Shown here piece by piece: positions 45,294-54,429 of a DNA stretch of 64,000 nucleotides. Position 1 is the first letter of the stretch; every line of letters starts with the position of its first letter. This DNA is from Flavobacteriales bacterium (GTDB lineage: Bacteria > Bacteroidota > Bacteroidia > Flavobacteriales_D > Crocinitomicaceae): the NCBI GenBank assembly GCA_947447525.1, contig CANFJL010000009.1, positions 62,001 through 126,000 on the forward strand, given 5' to 3'. The translations under genes were made by a program, and so were the position numbers. The notes below the pieces were generated by a model that was not told the origin of the DNA, made no database searches, and was given only the letters and a program-made list of their open reading frames with translations.

Positions 45294-46466
45294 TCAATTC
45301 TGGTAAACAAATGTTCCTTTTTCACTGTTAATGGTAACTTGTTCCCCTTGATGCTTCTCTACCCGACCTATTATTTTTGCATCTATGTTAAAGCTTTTGG
45401 AAATTGCAATGATTTCATTTGCAATATCTTGAGGGACATATAGCTCCATTCGGTGTCCCATGTTAAATACTTTATACATTTCTTTCCAAGGCGTATTTGA
45501 TTGTGCTTGTATAAGTTCAAATAGTGGCGGAATGTCAAACATATTGTCTTTGATAATATGCACATCTTCCACAAAATGAAGCACTTTTGTTTGAGCACCT
45601 CCTGAACAATGAACCATTCCATGGATTTCTTTTCGGTGTTCATCCAATATTTTCTTAATCACAGGAGCATAAGTACGCGTAGGAGATAAGACCAATTTCC
45701 CAGCATCAAGTGGACTATTCATTACCTTATCAGTCAATTCCATATGACCGCTGTAAACGAGTTCCGTTGGTATTGCTACATCAAAACTTTCAGGATACTT
45801 ATGGGCAAGTGTTTTGCTAAAAACATCGTGTCTTGCGCTGGTTAAGCCATTACTCCCCATGCCGCCATTGTATTCTGTTTCATAACTTGCTTGTCCGAAA
45901 GAAGATAATCCTACAATAACATCTCCATCTTGAATCGTATGGTTGGAAATCACATCTTTACGCTTCATTCTGCAAACAACAGTGGAATCAACAATTATAG
46001 TTCTAACTAAATCTCCCACATCAGCAGTTTCTCCACCTGTTGAATAAATATCAATGCCATAAGACCGCAGTTCATCTAAAAGTTCTTCCGTACCATTAAT
46101 GATAGTTGAAAGCACCTCTCCTGTAATTAAATTCTTATTACGGCCTATGGTTGAAGAAACTAGAATTGGTCCTGTAGCACCAACACAAAGTAAATCATCA
46201 ATATTCATGATTAAAGCATCTTGTGCTATCCCTTTCCAAACAGAAAGATCGCCTGTTTCTTTCCAATACATATAAGCCAATGCTGACTTGGTACCAGCAC
46301 CATCCGCATGCATGATCACACAATAGTTGTCATCAGCACCCAGATAATCGGGAACTATTTTGCAAAATGCCTTGGGAAATAAGCCTTTGTCTATGTTTTT
46401 TATCGCTTGATGAACATCTTCCTTTCCAGCAGAAACTCCTCTTGATTGATAACGATTGTCTGACAT
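45294..46466 (-). CDS. purM: phosphoribosylformylglycinamidine cyclo-ligase
   Basis: 390 residues, the longer form seen in Bacteroidota. It closes the imidazole ring in purine synthesis (FGAM to AIR, using ATP). Family segments: 'VIMHADGAGTKSALAYMYWK', 'DALIMNIDDLLCVGATGPIL', 'YSTGGETADVGDLVRTI', 'VGLSSFGQASYE' and 'GLTSARHDV'. It has its own promoter box in the 36-base gap after xseB, so it can be transcribed independently. Confidence 0.95.
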   Translation of the reverse strand: MSDNRYQSRGVSAGKEDVHQAIKNIDKGLFPKAFCKIVPDYLGADDNYCVIMHADGAGTKSALAYMYWKETGDLSVWKGIAQDALIMNIDDLLCVGATGPILVSSTIGRNKNLITGEVLSTIINGTEELLDELRSYGIDIYSTGGETADVGDLVRTIIVDSTVVCRMKRKDVISNHTIQDGDVIVGLSSFGQASYETEYNGGMGSNGLTSARHDVFSKTLAHKYPESFDVAIPTELVYSGHMELTDKVMNSPLDAGKLVLSPTRTYAPVIKKILDEHRKEIHGMVHCSGGAQTKVLHFVEDVHIIKDNMFDIPPLFELIQAQSNTPWKEMYKVFNMGHRMELYVPQDIANEIIAISKSFNIDAKIIGRVEKHQGEQVTINSEKGTFVYQN

Positions 46467-46484
46467 GTGATTTCAATTAAGCCA

Positions 46485-46492
46485 CAAAGGTA
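46485..46492 (-). promoter_or_regulatory. -7 box for purM (TACCTTTG)
   Basis: Plus-strand CAAAGGTA is TACCTTTG on the minus strand, 18 bases before the purM start. Confidence 0.6.
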
Positions 46493-46502
46493 GAAAAAAG
46501 AC

Positions 46503-46712
46503 TTAGTCTTCTTCGTTAGTATCTGCTAGCTCTGAAAGAATTTTTTGAACATCTAATTCCGTTGATTTAAGTTTTGCTTTGCAAATACTGATTAATTCAG
46601 CTGCACGATTCACTTTAAGGGCCAATTCATCTATTCCAATATTTCCAGTCTCCATTTCAGATACAATGCGCTGAAGCTCTTCAAATGATTGCGCGTAGTT
46701 TTCTACTTTCAT
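46503..46712 (-). CDS. xseB: exodeoxyribonuclease VII small subunit
   Basis: 69 residues, the expected size. The family pattern 'SFEELQRIVSEMETGNIGIDE' is followed by a heptad helix 'AAELISICKAKLKSTELDVQK' and an acidic tail. XseB subunits wrap the XseA catalytic subunit. No xseA is in the window. It lies 26 bases after the M1 aminopeptidase stop. Confidence 0.9.
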   Translation of the reverse strand: MKVENYAQSFEELQRIVSEMETGNIGIDELALKVNRAAELISICKAKLKSTELDVQKILSELADTNEED

Positions 46713-46738
46713 AGTATAAAATTAATGTTTTAATGGAA

Positions 46739-48322
46739 TTACCGCATGACAGTTTCAAACAAAAGCTCAGTGTTAGGGTCGTAGAGGATGTCTTTTATCT
46801 TTTGTTCATAGGTCCTTTCAAATATAAATGCTCTTGAATTAATTTGCAAACGCTCTAATTTTTCACTGCCGTCTTCTAATCGAACCAAAATCGAAAGTGT
46901 AATCTCAAAAGGAACACCGCCTTGCTCTTGCGATACTTTAATTTGAACTGTATTTTTATTTTTATTCTCTTGTATCGCTAATACGGGAACTTTTGGATTG
47001 TAAAGCCATTGCTTGAAAAAAGTAGTCCATTCAATAGTAGGGTTTTCGGCCTGAATTACCGAAATAAAATCTTGTGTAGAGGCATTGCTGAGACGATACT
47101 TTAAGTAGTAGGCGCGTATACTTTTCAAAAATGCCTCTTCCCCAAGTTTTTTAGATAACATATGTAATATCCATCCGCCTCTTTGATAGGAATTGGTATT
47201 TAACAAATCCATAAGTAACGCATAACTGGTGTCAACAACAGGATGAGTGTATATTTTATTGAATCTAATGATTGCTTTCCTATCTTTATCTAATGCACTT
47301 TTGAAAGAAGTTTCCCCTTTGGTTTTAAGGATATAATAATTGGTGAAATAGGTAGCAAAACCTTCACTTAACCATAGGTCGCACCAATTTTTCTCACTTG
47401 CAGAATTTCCAAACCATTGATGCACCATTTCATGTGCAATCAAATTTTCACATGATTTAGTTCCTGTAATAGAGGTTTCATTATAAAAAATACAACCAGC
47501 GTTTTCCATTCCCCCAAATTCTGTAGTAGATTGAACATTAGCCATTTGTTCATATTCATAAGCACCAAACAAATTTTGGTAGAAAAGTAGTATGTCAGGA
47601 GCAAGGGAGAAATCAGTAAATCCATCTTCCTTATTTTTGGGGTAAACCCAGGCGCTCACAGGAATTGCACTTGGATAGTTCTTAATATCCATTTGAGCAA
47701 TTCCAATAACCATCACTTTGGTTGGTATTGGGGTTTTGGAAGAATAGTAATGCGTCCTCATTTCTTTTTCTTCGGTTTCTTTGATTTGCTTCCCATTGGC
47801 AATTACTTGATATTTAGACGGTGCATGTACCGTAAAATCTACCAGTGCTTTATCCGTCGGGTGATCGTTACAGGCAATCCATCGCTGCGCTCTATTAGGC
47901 CAATTGTCACCAAAAAATACGCGATCACCATATTTATTTTTACCTATGATCAATCCGCTGCTTGGAATTCCTTGATATTGAATTTCAACTGTAATGGGAA
48001 TTTGATGCGACTTATTATACATTGAAGTATGATAAATGTATAAGGAATCATTTTGTTGTTTAAAAGCACAGGACTTACCTTCAACAAGCAATTTGGTAAC
48101 TTCCATTCCCTTCCCATTTTGATTTTTTTGTTCCAGGTTAAAAACAATGGGGTCAGCAACATCATTCAGATTGAAATTGATTTTTTCTTCAACATAAATT
48201 AGGTCATTTAGATCTGAAACACGAATATCGATGTTATATTTCTGCACATCAATTTGACTTATTTGCCCAATAAAAATAAAAGGGAAGGCTCCATAAATGA
48301 ATAATAAAAGGATATTTTTCAT
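46739..48322 (-). CDS. M1 family metallo-aminopeptidase, exported
   Basis: 527 residues, signal peptide (LLLFIYGAFPFIFIGQ). The exopeptidase motif is 'FGGMENAGCIFYNE' (GxMEN) and the zinc site 'ENLIAHEMVHQWFGN' with the downstream Glu in 'DLWLSEGFATYF', near residue 297-325. The enzyme removes N-terminal residues from peptides in the periplasm or outside. It is shorter than ERAP-type M1 peptidases, with no C-terminal ARM-like domain, but has a short C-terminal beta module. Confidence 0.92.
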   Translation of the reverse strand: MKNILLLFIYGAFPFIFIGQISQIDVQKYNIDIRVSDLNDLIYVEEKINFNLNDVADPIVFNLEQKNQNGKGMEVTKLLVEGKSCAFKQQNDSLYIYHTSMYNKSHQIPITVEIQYQGIPSSGLIIGKNKYGDRVFFGDNWPNRAQRWIACNDHPTDKALVDFTVHAPSKYQVIANGKQIKETEEKEMRTHYYSSKTPIPTKVMVIGIAQMDIKNYPSAIPVSAWVYPKNKEDGFTDFSLAPDILLFYQNLFGAYEYEQMANVQSTTEFGGMENAGCIFYNETSITGTKSCENLIAHEMVHQWFGNSASEKNWCDLWLSEGFATYFTNYYILKTKGETSFKSALDKDRKAIIRFNKIYTHPVVDTSYALLMDLLNTNSYQRGGWILHMLSKKLGEEAFLKSIRAYYLKYRLSNASTQDFISVIQAENPTIEWTTFFKQWLYNPKVPVLAIQENKNKNTVQIKVSQEQGGVPFEITLSILVRLEDGSEKLERLQINSRAFIFERTYEQKIKDILYDPNTELLFETVMR

Positions 48323-48415
48323 GACTCTAAATTAAGAAAAAAAGAAGCTTACTTCATTTCATCACGAAAAAAAGGGTGTTACTTAAATTTTTAAGGCCAA
48401 CAAATATTTTATAAT

Positions 48416-48423
48416 TATCTTTG
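48416..48423 (+). promoter_or_regulatory. -7 box for the MMPL exporter (TATCTTTG)
   Basis: TATCTTTG, 20 bases before the ATG at 48444. Confidence 0.55.
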
Positions 48424-48443
48424 TAGCTTATACATTCAAAAAT

Positions 48444-51089
48444 ATGTGGAATAGAATTGCCAGTATTATATTAAGAAACCGCTTCATTATTCTTGGGATT
48501 CTTACCCTACTTACTGTATTGTTTGGTTATTTTTCCATGACAGGTCTTAAAATCGATAACAAATATGGCAACATGCTGCCAAAAGATACGGAGACACAAC
48601 AAACTTATTTAAAATTTAAAGAAAGGTTTGGTGAAGATGGATCTACTCTTGTAATAGCAATTAAGGATAAAGATCTTTTTACACAAAAAAAATTCATTAA
48701 ATGGAAAGCATTAGGAGATAGTATCTTAAAAATGGACGGAGTTACCGCTGTGGTCTCAGAAGCAAAGCTGCTTACCTTAAAAAATGATACGGTCAATCAA
48801 ACCTTTATTCCTCAAGTAATTTTTTCTGACCCCACTTTTCATGAGAAAAGCATTCAGAAAATCAAAAAGGAAATCAGGAATAATCCATTATATAATAACT
48901 TACTTTATAATGATGCTACTCATGTGAGTCTAATGTTAGTATCCATTGATGAAAAATTTCTAGTAGATAGAAAAAAACAAGAGGTAGTCATCAACATTGA
49001 AAATTTAGCGCGAGAATACGAAAAAACTTTCGGGAAAATTCATTTTGCAGGTTTACCTCACATGAGAGTCCTTATTGGAAAAAAGGTCCTCAGTGAAATG
49101 TACATATTTGTTGCCTTGTCTATTTTAGTCTCGGCCTTTTTTATGTATTTCCTCTTTAGATCAGTACGCGTTACTTTAATAAGTTTGGTTGTGGTTATGG
49201 TTACTGTAATCTGGGCGATGGGTACCATTGGAATAATGGGGTATAATGTTTCCTTAATGATGGCTTTAATTCCACCATTGATGATTGTAATTGGAATACC
49301 AAATTGTATTTATCTCTACAATAAGTTCCACTACGAATACCGACAACACAATAACAAAGCAAAAGCATTAAGTCGTGTAATTCGTAAAACAGGAACTGCA
49401 ATGTGGCTTACCAATGTCACGACTGCTCTTGGTTTCATGACATTTTTGTTTACCAACTCAGAAAAGTTCTTTGAATTTGGGGTGATATCGTCAGTGAATA
49501 TTATGCTTTGTTATGTAGTGTCACTTTGTTTGGTTCCTATCTTGATTTCATTTTCAAAAAATCCACCTGAACGTCATTTAAAACATTTAGATCGCAAAGC
49601 TGCAGTTGGCTTATTGAACCGTCTTGTTACACTTACAGCTAATTATCGCCCGGCAATTTATATTGTCACTATTGCCCTTACATTATTCAGTGGTATTGGA
49701 GTTATTTTTATGAAGGTAACAGGAAATATAACAGGTGATTTACCAAATAATGACCCTATTAAATTAGACATCCAATTCATGGAACGGAATTTTGGTGGGG
49801 CTGTTCCTTTTGAGGTAATGATTGACTATAAGGAAAAAGGTCGATTGTTCGATAACAGCACCCTTGAAAAAGTCGAAAGTGTTCAAGAAATGATTCAAAA
49901 GGACACTCTTTTTGCTAAAAGTATTTCATTGGTAGACTTTGTGAAAGTGATTAATATGTCCTATTACAATAACAATCCAGAGCGCTACACCACCATTCAG
50001 AATCGAGATAGATTGCGCATGAAAAAGTATGTGGATAATTTCAATTCAAGTCTAAACAATTCCTCTTTTTCCATTAAGGAGTTGGTTGACACCACGGATC
50101 ATATTTTACGCATAAGAACTCAAATGCGTGACATAGGTTCGTATGAAGTTACGGATGAGGTAGCGATGGTTAAAACTAGAATTGACAGTATTATGAATCC
50201 TGATAAAAAGTCAATTGAATTACTTTATGCATCAGCAGCAAAAGGGAAAAAGACTTATTACGACTCTTTGCTATTCGGATATTCCAGTATTTACAATAAT
50301 GCAACTGCCTTATTGTCCAATGGCAATGATGACCTGCAATATCGTTTTGATTCAGATCCTGAATTGATAAAATCATATTATAAGAAGAAGAATTTCTTAT
50401 CAGTCTTGCGCAAATCGATTGATAAAGAATACTATGACATTCAATTGACGGGAACTGCTGTAGTTGCCTCAGAGGGAACAAAATATTTATTGAATAATCT
50501 ATTACAAAGTATTGGATTTGCGGTATTGTCTATCGCAGCCTTAATGTCCATTTTATTCTATTCTTTCAGAATGGTAGTAGTTTCCATGATTCCTAATTTA
50601 ATTCCGATGGTGATCACTGCTGGAATTATGGGCTGGTTTGGCATTCCATTAAAGCCATCTACCTTATTGATTTTCTCCATTGCTTTAGGAATTACGGTAG
50701 ACAACACCATACATTTCTTGGCGCATTATCGCCATGAGTTAAAAATGAAAAAGTGGGACCTTAAAGAATGTGTTGCGATTTCAATTCGTGAAACAGGATT
50801 GAGTATCATCTATACTTCAGTGATTTTGTTCTTCGGATTTATTGTTTTTGTATTCTCTGATTTTGGTGGAACTCAAGCTTTAGGTTACTTATCTGCCATC
50901 ACCTATTTTGTTGCACTCTTCACCAACTTAATCTTGCTTCCAAGTTTGTTATTGAGTTACGAAAGAAGGCTTACAACGAAGTCTTTTGAAGAACCGATGT
51001 TTGTCATTTATGATGAAGAGGATGATATCAACTGGAATCTTTTAGAAGTAGATACAGAAGAACCAAAAAAGGATCAGACTGAAGCTTAG
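48444..51089 (+). CDS. MMPL/RND-family exporter
   Basis: 881 residues in two homologous halves, each with one membrane helix, a large periplasmic domain and five further helices (first cluster about 215-385, second about 690-850). Charged intramembrane residues lie in 'GITVDNTIHFLAHYRHELK', which fits proton coupling. The organisation is that of hydrophobe-exporting MMPL or HpnN-like proteins and not of tripartite drug pumps; no membrane-fusion protein or TolC gene is adjacent. Likely substrates are lipids or hydrophobic molecules; this is inference. Confidence 0.88.
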   Translation: MWNRIASIILRNRFIILGILTLLTVLFGYFSMTGLKIDNKYGNMLPKDTETQQTYLKFKERFGEDGSTLVIAIKDKDLFTQKKFIKWKALGDSILKMDGVTAVVSEAKLLTLKNDTVNQTFIPQVIFSDPTFHEKSIQKIKKEIRNNPLYNNLLYNDATHVSLMLVSIDEKFLVDRKKQEVVINIENLAREYEKTFGKIHFAGLPHMRVLIGKKVLSEMYIFVALSILVSAFFMYFLFRSVRVTLISLVVVMVTVIWAMGTIGIMGYNVSLMMALIPPLMIVIGIPNCIYLYNKFHYEYRQHNNKAKALSRVIRKTGTAMWLTNVTTALGFMTFLFTNSEKFFEFGVISSVNIMLCYVVSLCLVPILISFSKNPPERHLKHLDRKAAVGLLNRLVTLTANYRPAIYIVTIALTLFSGIGVIFMKVTGNITGDLPNNDPIKLDIQFMERNFGGAVPFEVMIDYKEKGRLFDNSTLEKVESVQEMIQKDTLFAKSISLVDFVKVINMSYYNNNPERYTTIQNRDRLRMKKYVDNFNSSLNNSSFSIKELVDTTDHILRIRTQMRDIGSYEVTDEVAMVKTRIDSIMNPDKKSIELLYASAAKGKKTYYDSLLFGYSSIYNNATALLSNGNDDLQYRFDSDPELIKSYYKKKNFLSVLRKSIDKEYYDIQLTGTAVVASEGTKYLLNNLLQSIGFAVLSIAALMSILFYSFRMVVVSMIPNLIPMVITAGIMGWFGIPLKPSTLLIFSIALGITVDNTIHFLAHYRHELKMKKWDLKECVAISIRETGLSIIYTSVILFFGFIVFVFSDFGGTQALGYLSAITYFVALFTNLILLPSLLLSYERRLTTKSFEEPMFVIYDEEDDINWNLLEVDTEEPKKDQTEA

Positions 51090-51838
51090 TTTTTTGTCAT
51101 AAAATTTCTTGTTTCATTCATTGTCAAGAATTCTACCTTGTTGTATCGACAATACTTGAAAAGTTTCCGAAGCAGTTTTGGGTCAATGGAATAAGACGTA
51201 CCGCTTTTGTTTATTTTATGGGCATGTAAAACTAGCACCTCTTTTTTAAATTGTAATCTATCAATTCCTTCTATGATTTCATAGAAGTCTATGTCATAAT
51301 TGACATCTATTCCGATTGAACTTACTTTAAATTGGTGAGCGTCCTTTAAGTATATGTCATCGTATTCGCTGAGGTTTTGATGTTGATCATTCCATCGTGC
51401 CTCTCGGATTATCGTACAATATTTATTCAACTTCTTATCAAATGAAGGATTAGACAAACCAAAAGGAGGAGCGAATGAAGTAGGAATTAAAAATTTATTT
51501 TCTTCCAGAATTTTTATGGCGGGTACAATTTCATTTTTGATATATCTATTTACCCCTTTTTCAGGAATTTGTAAGTGATGAAAACCATGAATTCCAATTT
51601 GATGACCATCCATCTGCAAGGTTCTAAGTTGATTAATTTCTTTTGAACTTAATCTTTCAATATCTGAAATATAGAAAGTAGCGTGCACAGCATATTTTTT
51701 AAATAAAAATCGTTGCGCATACCAATCGTTTATAGAATGATCATCAAATGTAATTGCTATAGCTCCCTGGTAGTTGGTTTTTTTATAAGTACAAGAAATG
51801 AGAACGGAAAGAATGTACAGCAAAAGAAATCTCTTCAT
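51086..51838 (-). CDS. polysaccharide deacetylase-like lipoprotein (NodB fold)
   Basis: 250 residues from ATG 51838, chosen because 'MKRFLLLYILSVLISC' is a lipoprotein signal; an in-frame ATG at 51877 would add 13 residues. The NodB metal motifs are 'AIAITFDDHSINDW' (catalytic and metal Asp) and 'QIGIHGFHHLQI' (HxxxH). It would remove N- or O-acetyl groups from a surface polysaccharide. The 3' end overlaps the convergent exporter gene by 4 bases. Confidence 0.87.
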   Translation of the reverse strand: MKRFLLLYILSVLISCTYKKTNYQGAIAITFDDHSINDWYAQRFLFKKYAVHATFYISDIERLSSKEINQLRTLQMDGHQIGIHGFHHLQIPEKGVNRYIKNEIVPAIKILEENKFLIPTSFAPPFGLSNPSFDKKLNKYCTIIREARWNDQHQNLSEYDDIYLKDAHQFKVSSIGIDVNYDIDFYEIIEGIDRLQFKKEVLVLHAHKINKSGTSYSIDPKLLRKLFKYCRYNKVEFLTMNETRNFMTKN

Positions 51839-51930
51839 AGCAATTGGAGTTTCATCAATAAAACCAAAGTTAGACATTGAAATAGATTATCTAATATTTT
51901 TTTGTACCCATTATTTTATCTTTCGTTATA

Positions 51931-51995
51931 AGGGCAAAATCATTAAGAGTTTCGCCTAAAAAACGAAAGCCAACCGATCTGACAAGGCACGGTGG
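51931..51995 (+). ncRNA. candidate structured 5' leader (possible riboswitch-like RNA)
   Basis: Ahead of the secreted protein at 52090 lies a conserved-looking stretch with AGGGCAAA, then hairpin TTTCG (51950-51954)/CGAAA (51964-51968), then GCC (51969-51971)/GGC (51986-51988) and ACCG (51973-51976)/CGGT (51990-51993). The last two pairings cross, giving an H-type pseudoknot, or are alternatives. The order GGGCAAA ... ACGAAAGCC ... CGGT loosely recalls the cyclic-di-GMP-I (GEMM) riboswitch core, but key parts are missing, so the class is not assigned. It sits about 95 bases before the start codon. Confidence 0.35.
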
Positions 51996-52089
51996 AAAAG
52001 CAATGAGGAACTAAGGTTCAAAAAGAAATGTGTCTTTATACTCTGCTTTCTTTTTCTGATAATTTGTTTAACCCTTTAAACTATTTATC

Positions 52090-53151
52090 ATGAAAGTTTT
52101 TTCAAAATTACCCGGCAGTCGCCAAATCACAAGTGCTATTTTTATTGGCCTATTTTTAACATCCGCTTATGGTCAAGAACCAAGTAAGTACGAACCTATT
52201 TCTGAGTACAAAAAAATTGTCCTAGAGAATGGAAGTACTTATTTCGGGCAACTTGAAAATGGCCTAGCATCTGGCTTGGGAACGCAGACAGAAGTAAACG
52301 GTGAGCTGAAAACTGGATATTTTCAAGATGGCGTATTTTTGGGTGAGTACATTGTCAATCCACCTTGGCATTTGGTAGATATATACTATGACTTTGAAGA
52401 TTCTCTATTACTGGAATCATTTTCAGTTGACATTACTCTGAAAGAGGATATTCCAGATAATTTGTATTTATATCTCAGCACTCAAAATTCCGAAATTAAT
52501 AATATTGATTTTTACAATGGAATTCAAACCCATTGCGGCGGTTATAAAGGTGTAGTGGGAGATAATAATTTCGGTGACTTTGTCGATCTAGGACGCGCCT
52601 CTATTTTTTCTAGATGGTTGGAGCGATCAGGCACAGCCATGCAAATTGAAAGATCAGGGGTAGGGGAAAGTGGTGGCTATGAAGGAGATTTTATCAGTGT
52701 CCGTAATGCACTGCCCTGGAAAAAAGGCAAATACACCATCACCTTGCGCAATACGCACGAAAAGATAACGATTAATGGTGTCGTTCATACTTTTGTCTCT
52801 ATGTTGGTGTTTTCTCACTCAAAAAACATCCTAATTCAAACAGGTAGCCTAGCATTTCCTGGTGAAGAACTATATCTAGATAAGAGTCAGGCGATGTTTG
52901 TGGAGTTGTATCATAAACGACTTCCCATCTCTCAAATCCCTCTTTTACATTTTCAAGTAGATCAAATTAAGGTGAATGGAACATTAGAACCTTGCATAGA
53001 ACCTATGGCGGTTTACCCATTAAACGCTCCTCAATATGCAAAAGCAACTTTTACCAATGGGAAATTTGACATTCAAATCGGAAAACCCTTTGAGCGCAAA
53101 GTTTTTAGGTTGTATAAAAACGATGTGATTGTTGAGGATTTATACGAATAA
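52090..53151 (+). CDS. secreted protein, MORN-like start and DUF3472-like core
   Basis: 353 residues with a signal peptide ending SAYGQE. Residues about 40-75 ('ENGSTYFGQLENGLASGLGTQ', 'GELKTGYFQDGVFLGEY') look like two MORN-type repeats. The middle ('FYNGIQTHCGGYKGV', 'RASIFSRW', 'GYEGDFISVRNALPW') resembles DUF3472 carbohydrate-associated domains. The function is unknown. It is preceded by the candidate structured leader and followed by two tandem duplicated genes in the same direction. Confidence 0.7.
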   Translation: MKVFSKLPGSRQITSAIFIGLFLTSAYGQEPSKYEPISEYKKIVLENGSTYFGQLENGLASGLGTQTEVNGELKTGYFQDGVFLGEYIVNPPWHLVDIYYDFEDSLLLESFSVDITLKEDIPDNLYLYLSTQNSEINNIDFYNGIQTHCGGYKGVVGDNNFGDFVDLGRASIFSRWLERSGTAMQIERSGVGESGGYEGDFISVRNALPWKKGKYTITLRNTHEKITINGVVHTFVSMLVFSHSKNILIQTGSLAFPGEELYLDKSQAMFVELYHKRLPISQIPLLHFQVDQIKVNGTLEPCIEPMAVYPLNAPQYAKATFTNGKFDIQIGKPFERKVFRLYKNDVIVEDLYE

Positions 53152-53189
53152 TGAATAATTACCAACTATAATTTTTAAAACTAGAAAAC

Positions 53190-53576
53190 ATGAGAACACT
53201 TAAAATTACGATGTTATTCCTCGGTATGTCGCTAACATCATTTGCACAAATTTTTGAAGGATTTGATGTCACCCACTTCGGTGATGGTGATGTTGTTTAT
53301 ACCCAAAAATCAAAAACAAGAGCTGAGGCAATACACAGAACATTTAAAGTATTAGATGATAATAACTTTGATACTACTGATAGAGAAATAGTTATGAATT
53401 CAGATGTGGTAATATTCATGAGCTGGATAGATAAAAAAAACAAGGACAAGGTGTATGTATTATTTTGTAATAAGACAGAAGCAGGTGAATATAGAACTGC
53501 TATAATTCATCAAGAAAACAAGTACACAGAATATTTTTATTTAGATAATCAAATGCTTGTATATGACCCAGAGTAA
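53190..53576 (+). CDS. small exported protein, tandem paralogue 1
   Basis: 128 residues, signal peptide MRTLKITMLFLGMSLTSFAQ. The mature part has 'TRAEAIHRTFKVLDDNNFDTT', 'NSDVVIFMSWIDKKNKDKVYVL' and 'NKYTEYFYLDNQMLVYDPE'. About 80 of 128 residues match the next gene without gaps. No family is recognised. It probably folds as a small alpha/beta domain in the periplasm or outside the cell. Confidence 0.75.
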   Translation: MRTLKITMLFLGMSLTSFAQIFEGFDVTHFGDGDVVYTQKSKTRAEAIHRTFKVLDDNNFDTTDREIVMNSDVVIFMSWIDKKNKDKVYVLFCNKTEAGEYRTAIIHQENKYTEYFYLDNQMLVYDPE

Positions 53577-53624
53577 GAAAATCAAAATCCATATTACCAA
53601 CTATAATTTTTAAAACTAGAAAAC

Positions 53625-54011
53625 ATGAGAACACTTAAAATCACGATGTTATTCCTCGGTATGTCGGTAACAACATTTGCACAAATCTTCAATGGGTTTG
53701 ACACAATACAACAAAGCAACGGCGACAAGGTGTACGTCATGTCGGCGAAGACAAGAGCTGATGCTATACACAAAACATTTAAAATGTTAGATGATAATGA
53801 ATATGATACCACTAAGTCAAGTATAGTTAGAAACTCAGACGTAGTAATATTCATGAATTGGGTTGATCAGTTTAATACAAAGAAGGTATACATTCTAATC
53901 ACATCAAAGCTAGTTGGAGGTGACTACAGAGTATCTGTAATATACCAAGACAATAAGTACACAGAGTACTTTGCAGTAGATGATAAAATGCTTCGCTATG
54001 TCCCAGAGTAA
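53625..54011 (+). CDS. small exported protein, tandem paralogue 2
   Basis: 128 residues, signal peptide MRTLKITMLFLGMSVTTFAQ. It is a second copy of the preceding gene. The conserved cores are 'TRADAIHKTF', 'NSDVVIFMNW' and 'NKYTEYF'; the loops are changed. Both copies keep intact start, signal peptide and stop, so both appear to be expressed. Confidence 0.75.
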   Translation: MRTLKITMLFLGMSVTTFAQIFNGFDTIQQSNGDKVYVMSAKTRADAIHKTFKMLDDNEYDTTKSSIVRNSDVVIFMNWVDQFNTKKVYILITSKLVGGDYRVSVIYQDNKYTEYFAVDDKMLRYVPE

Positions 54012-54052
54012 GACAATCAAAATCCATAATTCCAACCTTTAAACCCATCAGC

Positions 54053-54340
54053 ATGACTTATTTATTTATCCCTCAAGCAGGAGATCGCGAGGCAATTGAC
54101 ATCAGATTAAGCGCTCTTTCTACTGCTTCGAAAGCAGCATTAATTGCGACTTACAACAAGACTCAAAAAACTGGAATAGTGGGAGTTCGTGCGCAGATTC
54201 ATGGTATTCTGGCGCTTCATTATCGCTTTAATGCGGTGTTTGGAACTTCACCAATAAGCATCAAAGATCAATTTGAAGTGTCCTTGCAAAATCCAATTGT
54301 CGCTTTAGGTGACCACTGGGCGTTTGAAATATCGAATTAG
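54053..54340 (+). CDS. small hypothetical protein
   Basis: 95 residues, no signal peptide. 'REAIDIRLSALSTASKAALIA' is a likely helix; 'IHGILALHYRFNAVFGTSPI' follows. It is unrelated to the duplicated pair, though the spacer before it (54012-54052) begins like the spacer between them. No family is recognised. Confidence 0.55.
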   Translation: MTYLFIPQAGDREAIDIRLSALSTASKAALIATYNKTQKTGIVGVRAQIHGILALHYRFNAVFGTSPISIKDQFEVSLQNPIVALGDHWAFEISN

Positions 54341-54347
54341 ATTTTTC

Positions 54348-54428
54348 TTAAAAATATTTTTGCATGGTAAAGCGTTGTCCTTCAGGTGAGGGATGTGCAT
54401 AAATGGGTTGATAGCTATAGGTTAAAGC
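54348..54428 (-). pseudogene. remnant resembling a histone deacetylase-family N-terminus
   Basis: On the minus strand, directly after the pterin dehydratase stop and in another frame, an open stretch of about 25 codons reads 'YSYQPIYAHPSPEGQRFTMQKY' in two overlapping parts, ending in a stop. From memory AcuC/HDAC-family proteins of this phylum start with a 'PIY-HPLPEGHRFPM-KY' pattern. No start codon is present in frame and the rest of the gene is absent. It would be the 5' remnant of a lost downstream gene. Confidence 0.4.
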
Positions 54429-54429
54429 T

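Larger units (their letters stand above)
53158..54027 (+). repeat. tandem duplication of a 435-bp unit
   Basis: Unit 1 is 53158-53592, unit 2 is 53593-54027. Both start ATTACCAACTATAATTTTTA and end AATCAAAATCCAT, and each contains a leader and one 128-residue gene. The leaders and first codons are almost identical; the coding parts have diverged, with both reading frames open. Confidence 0.92.
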
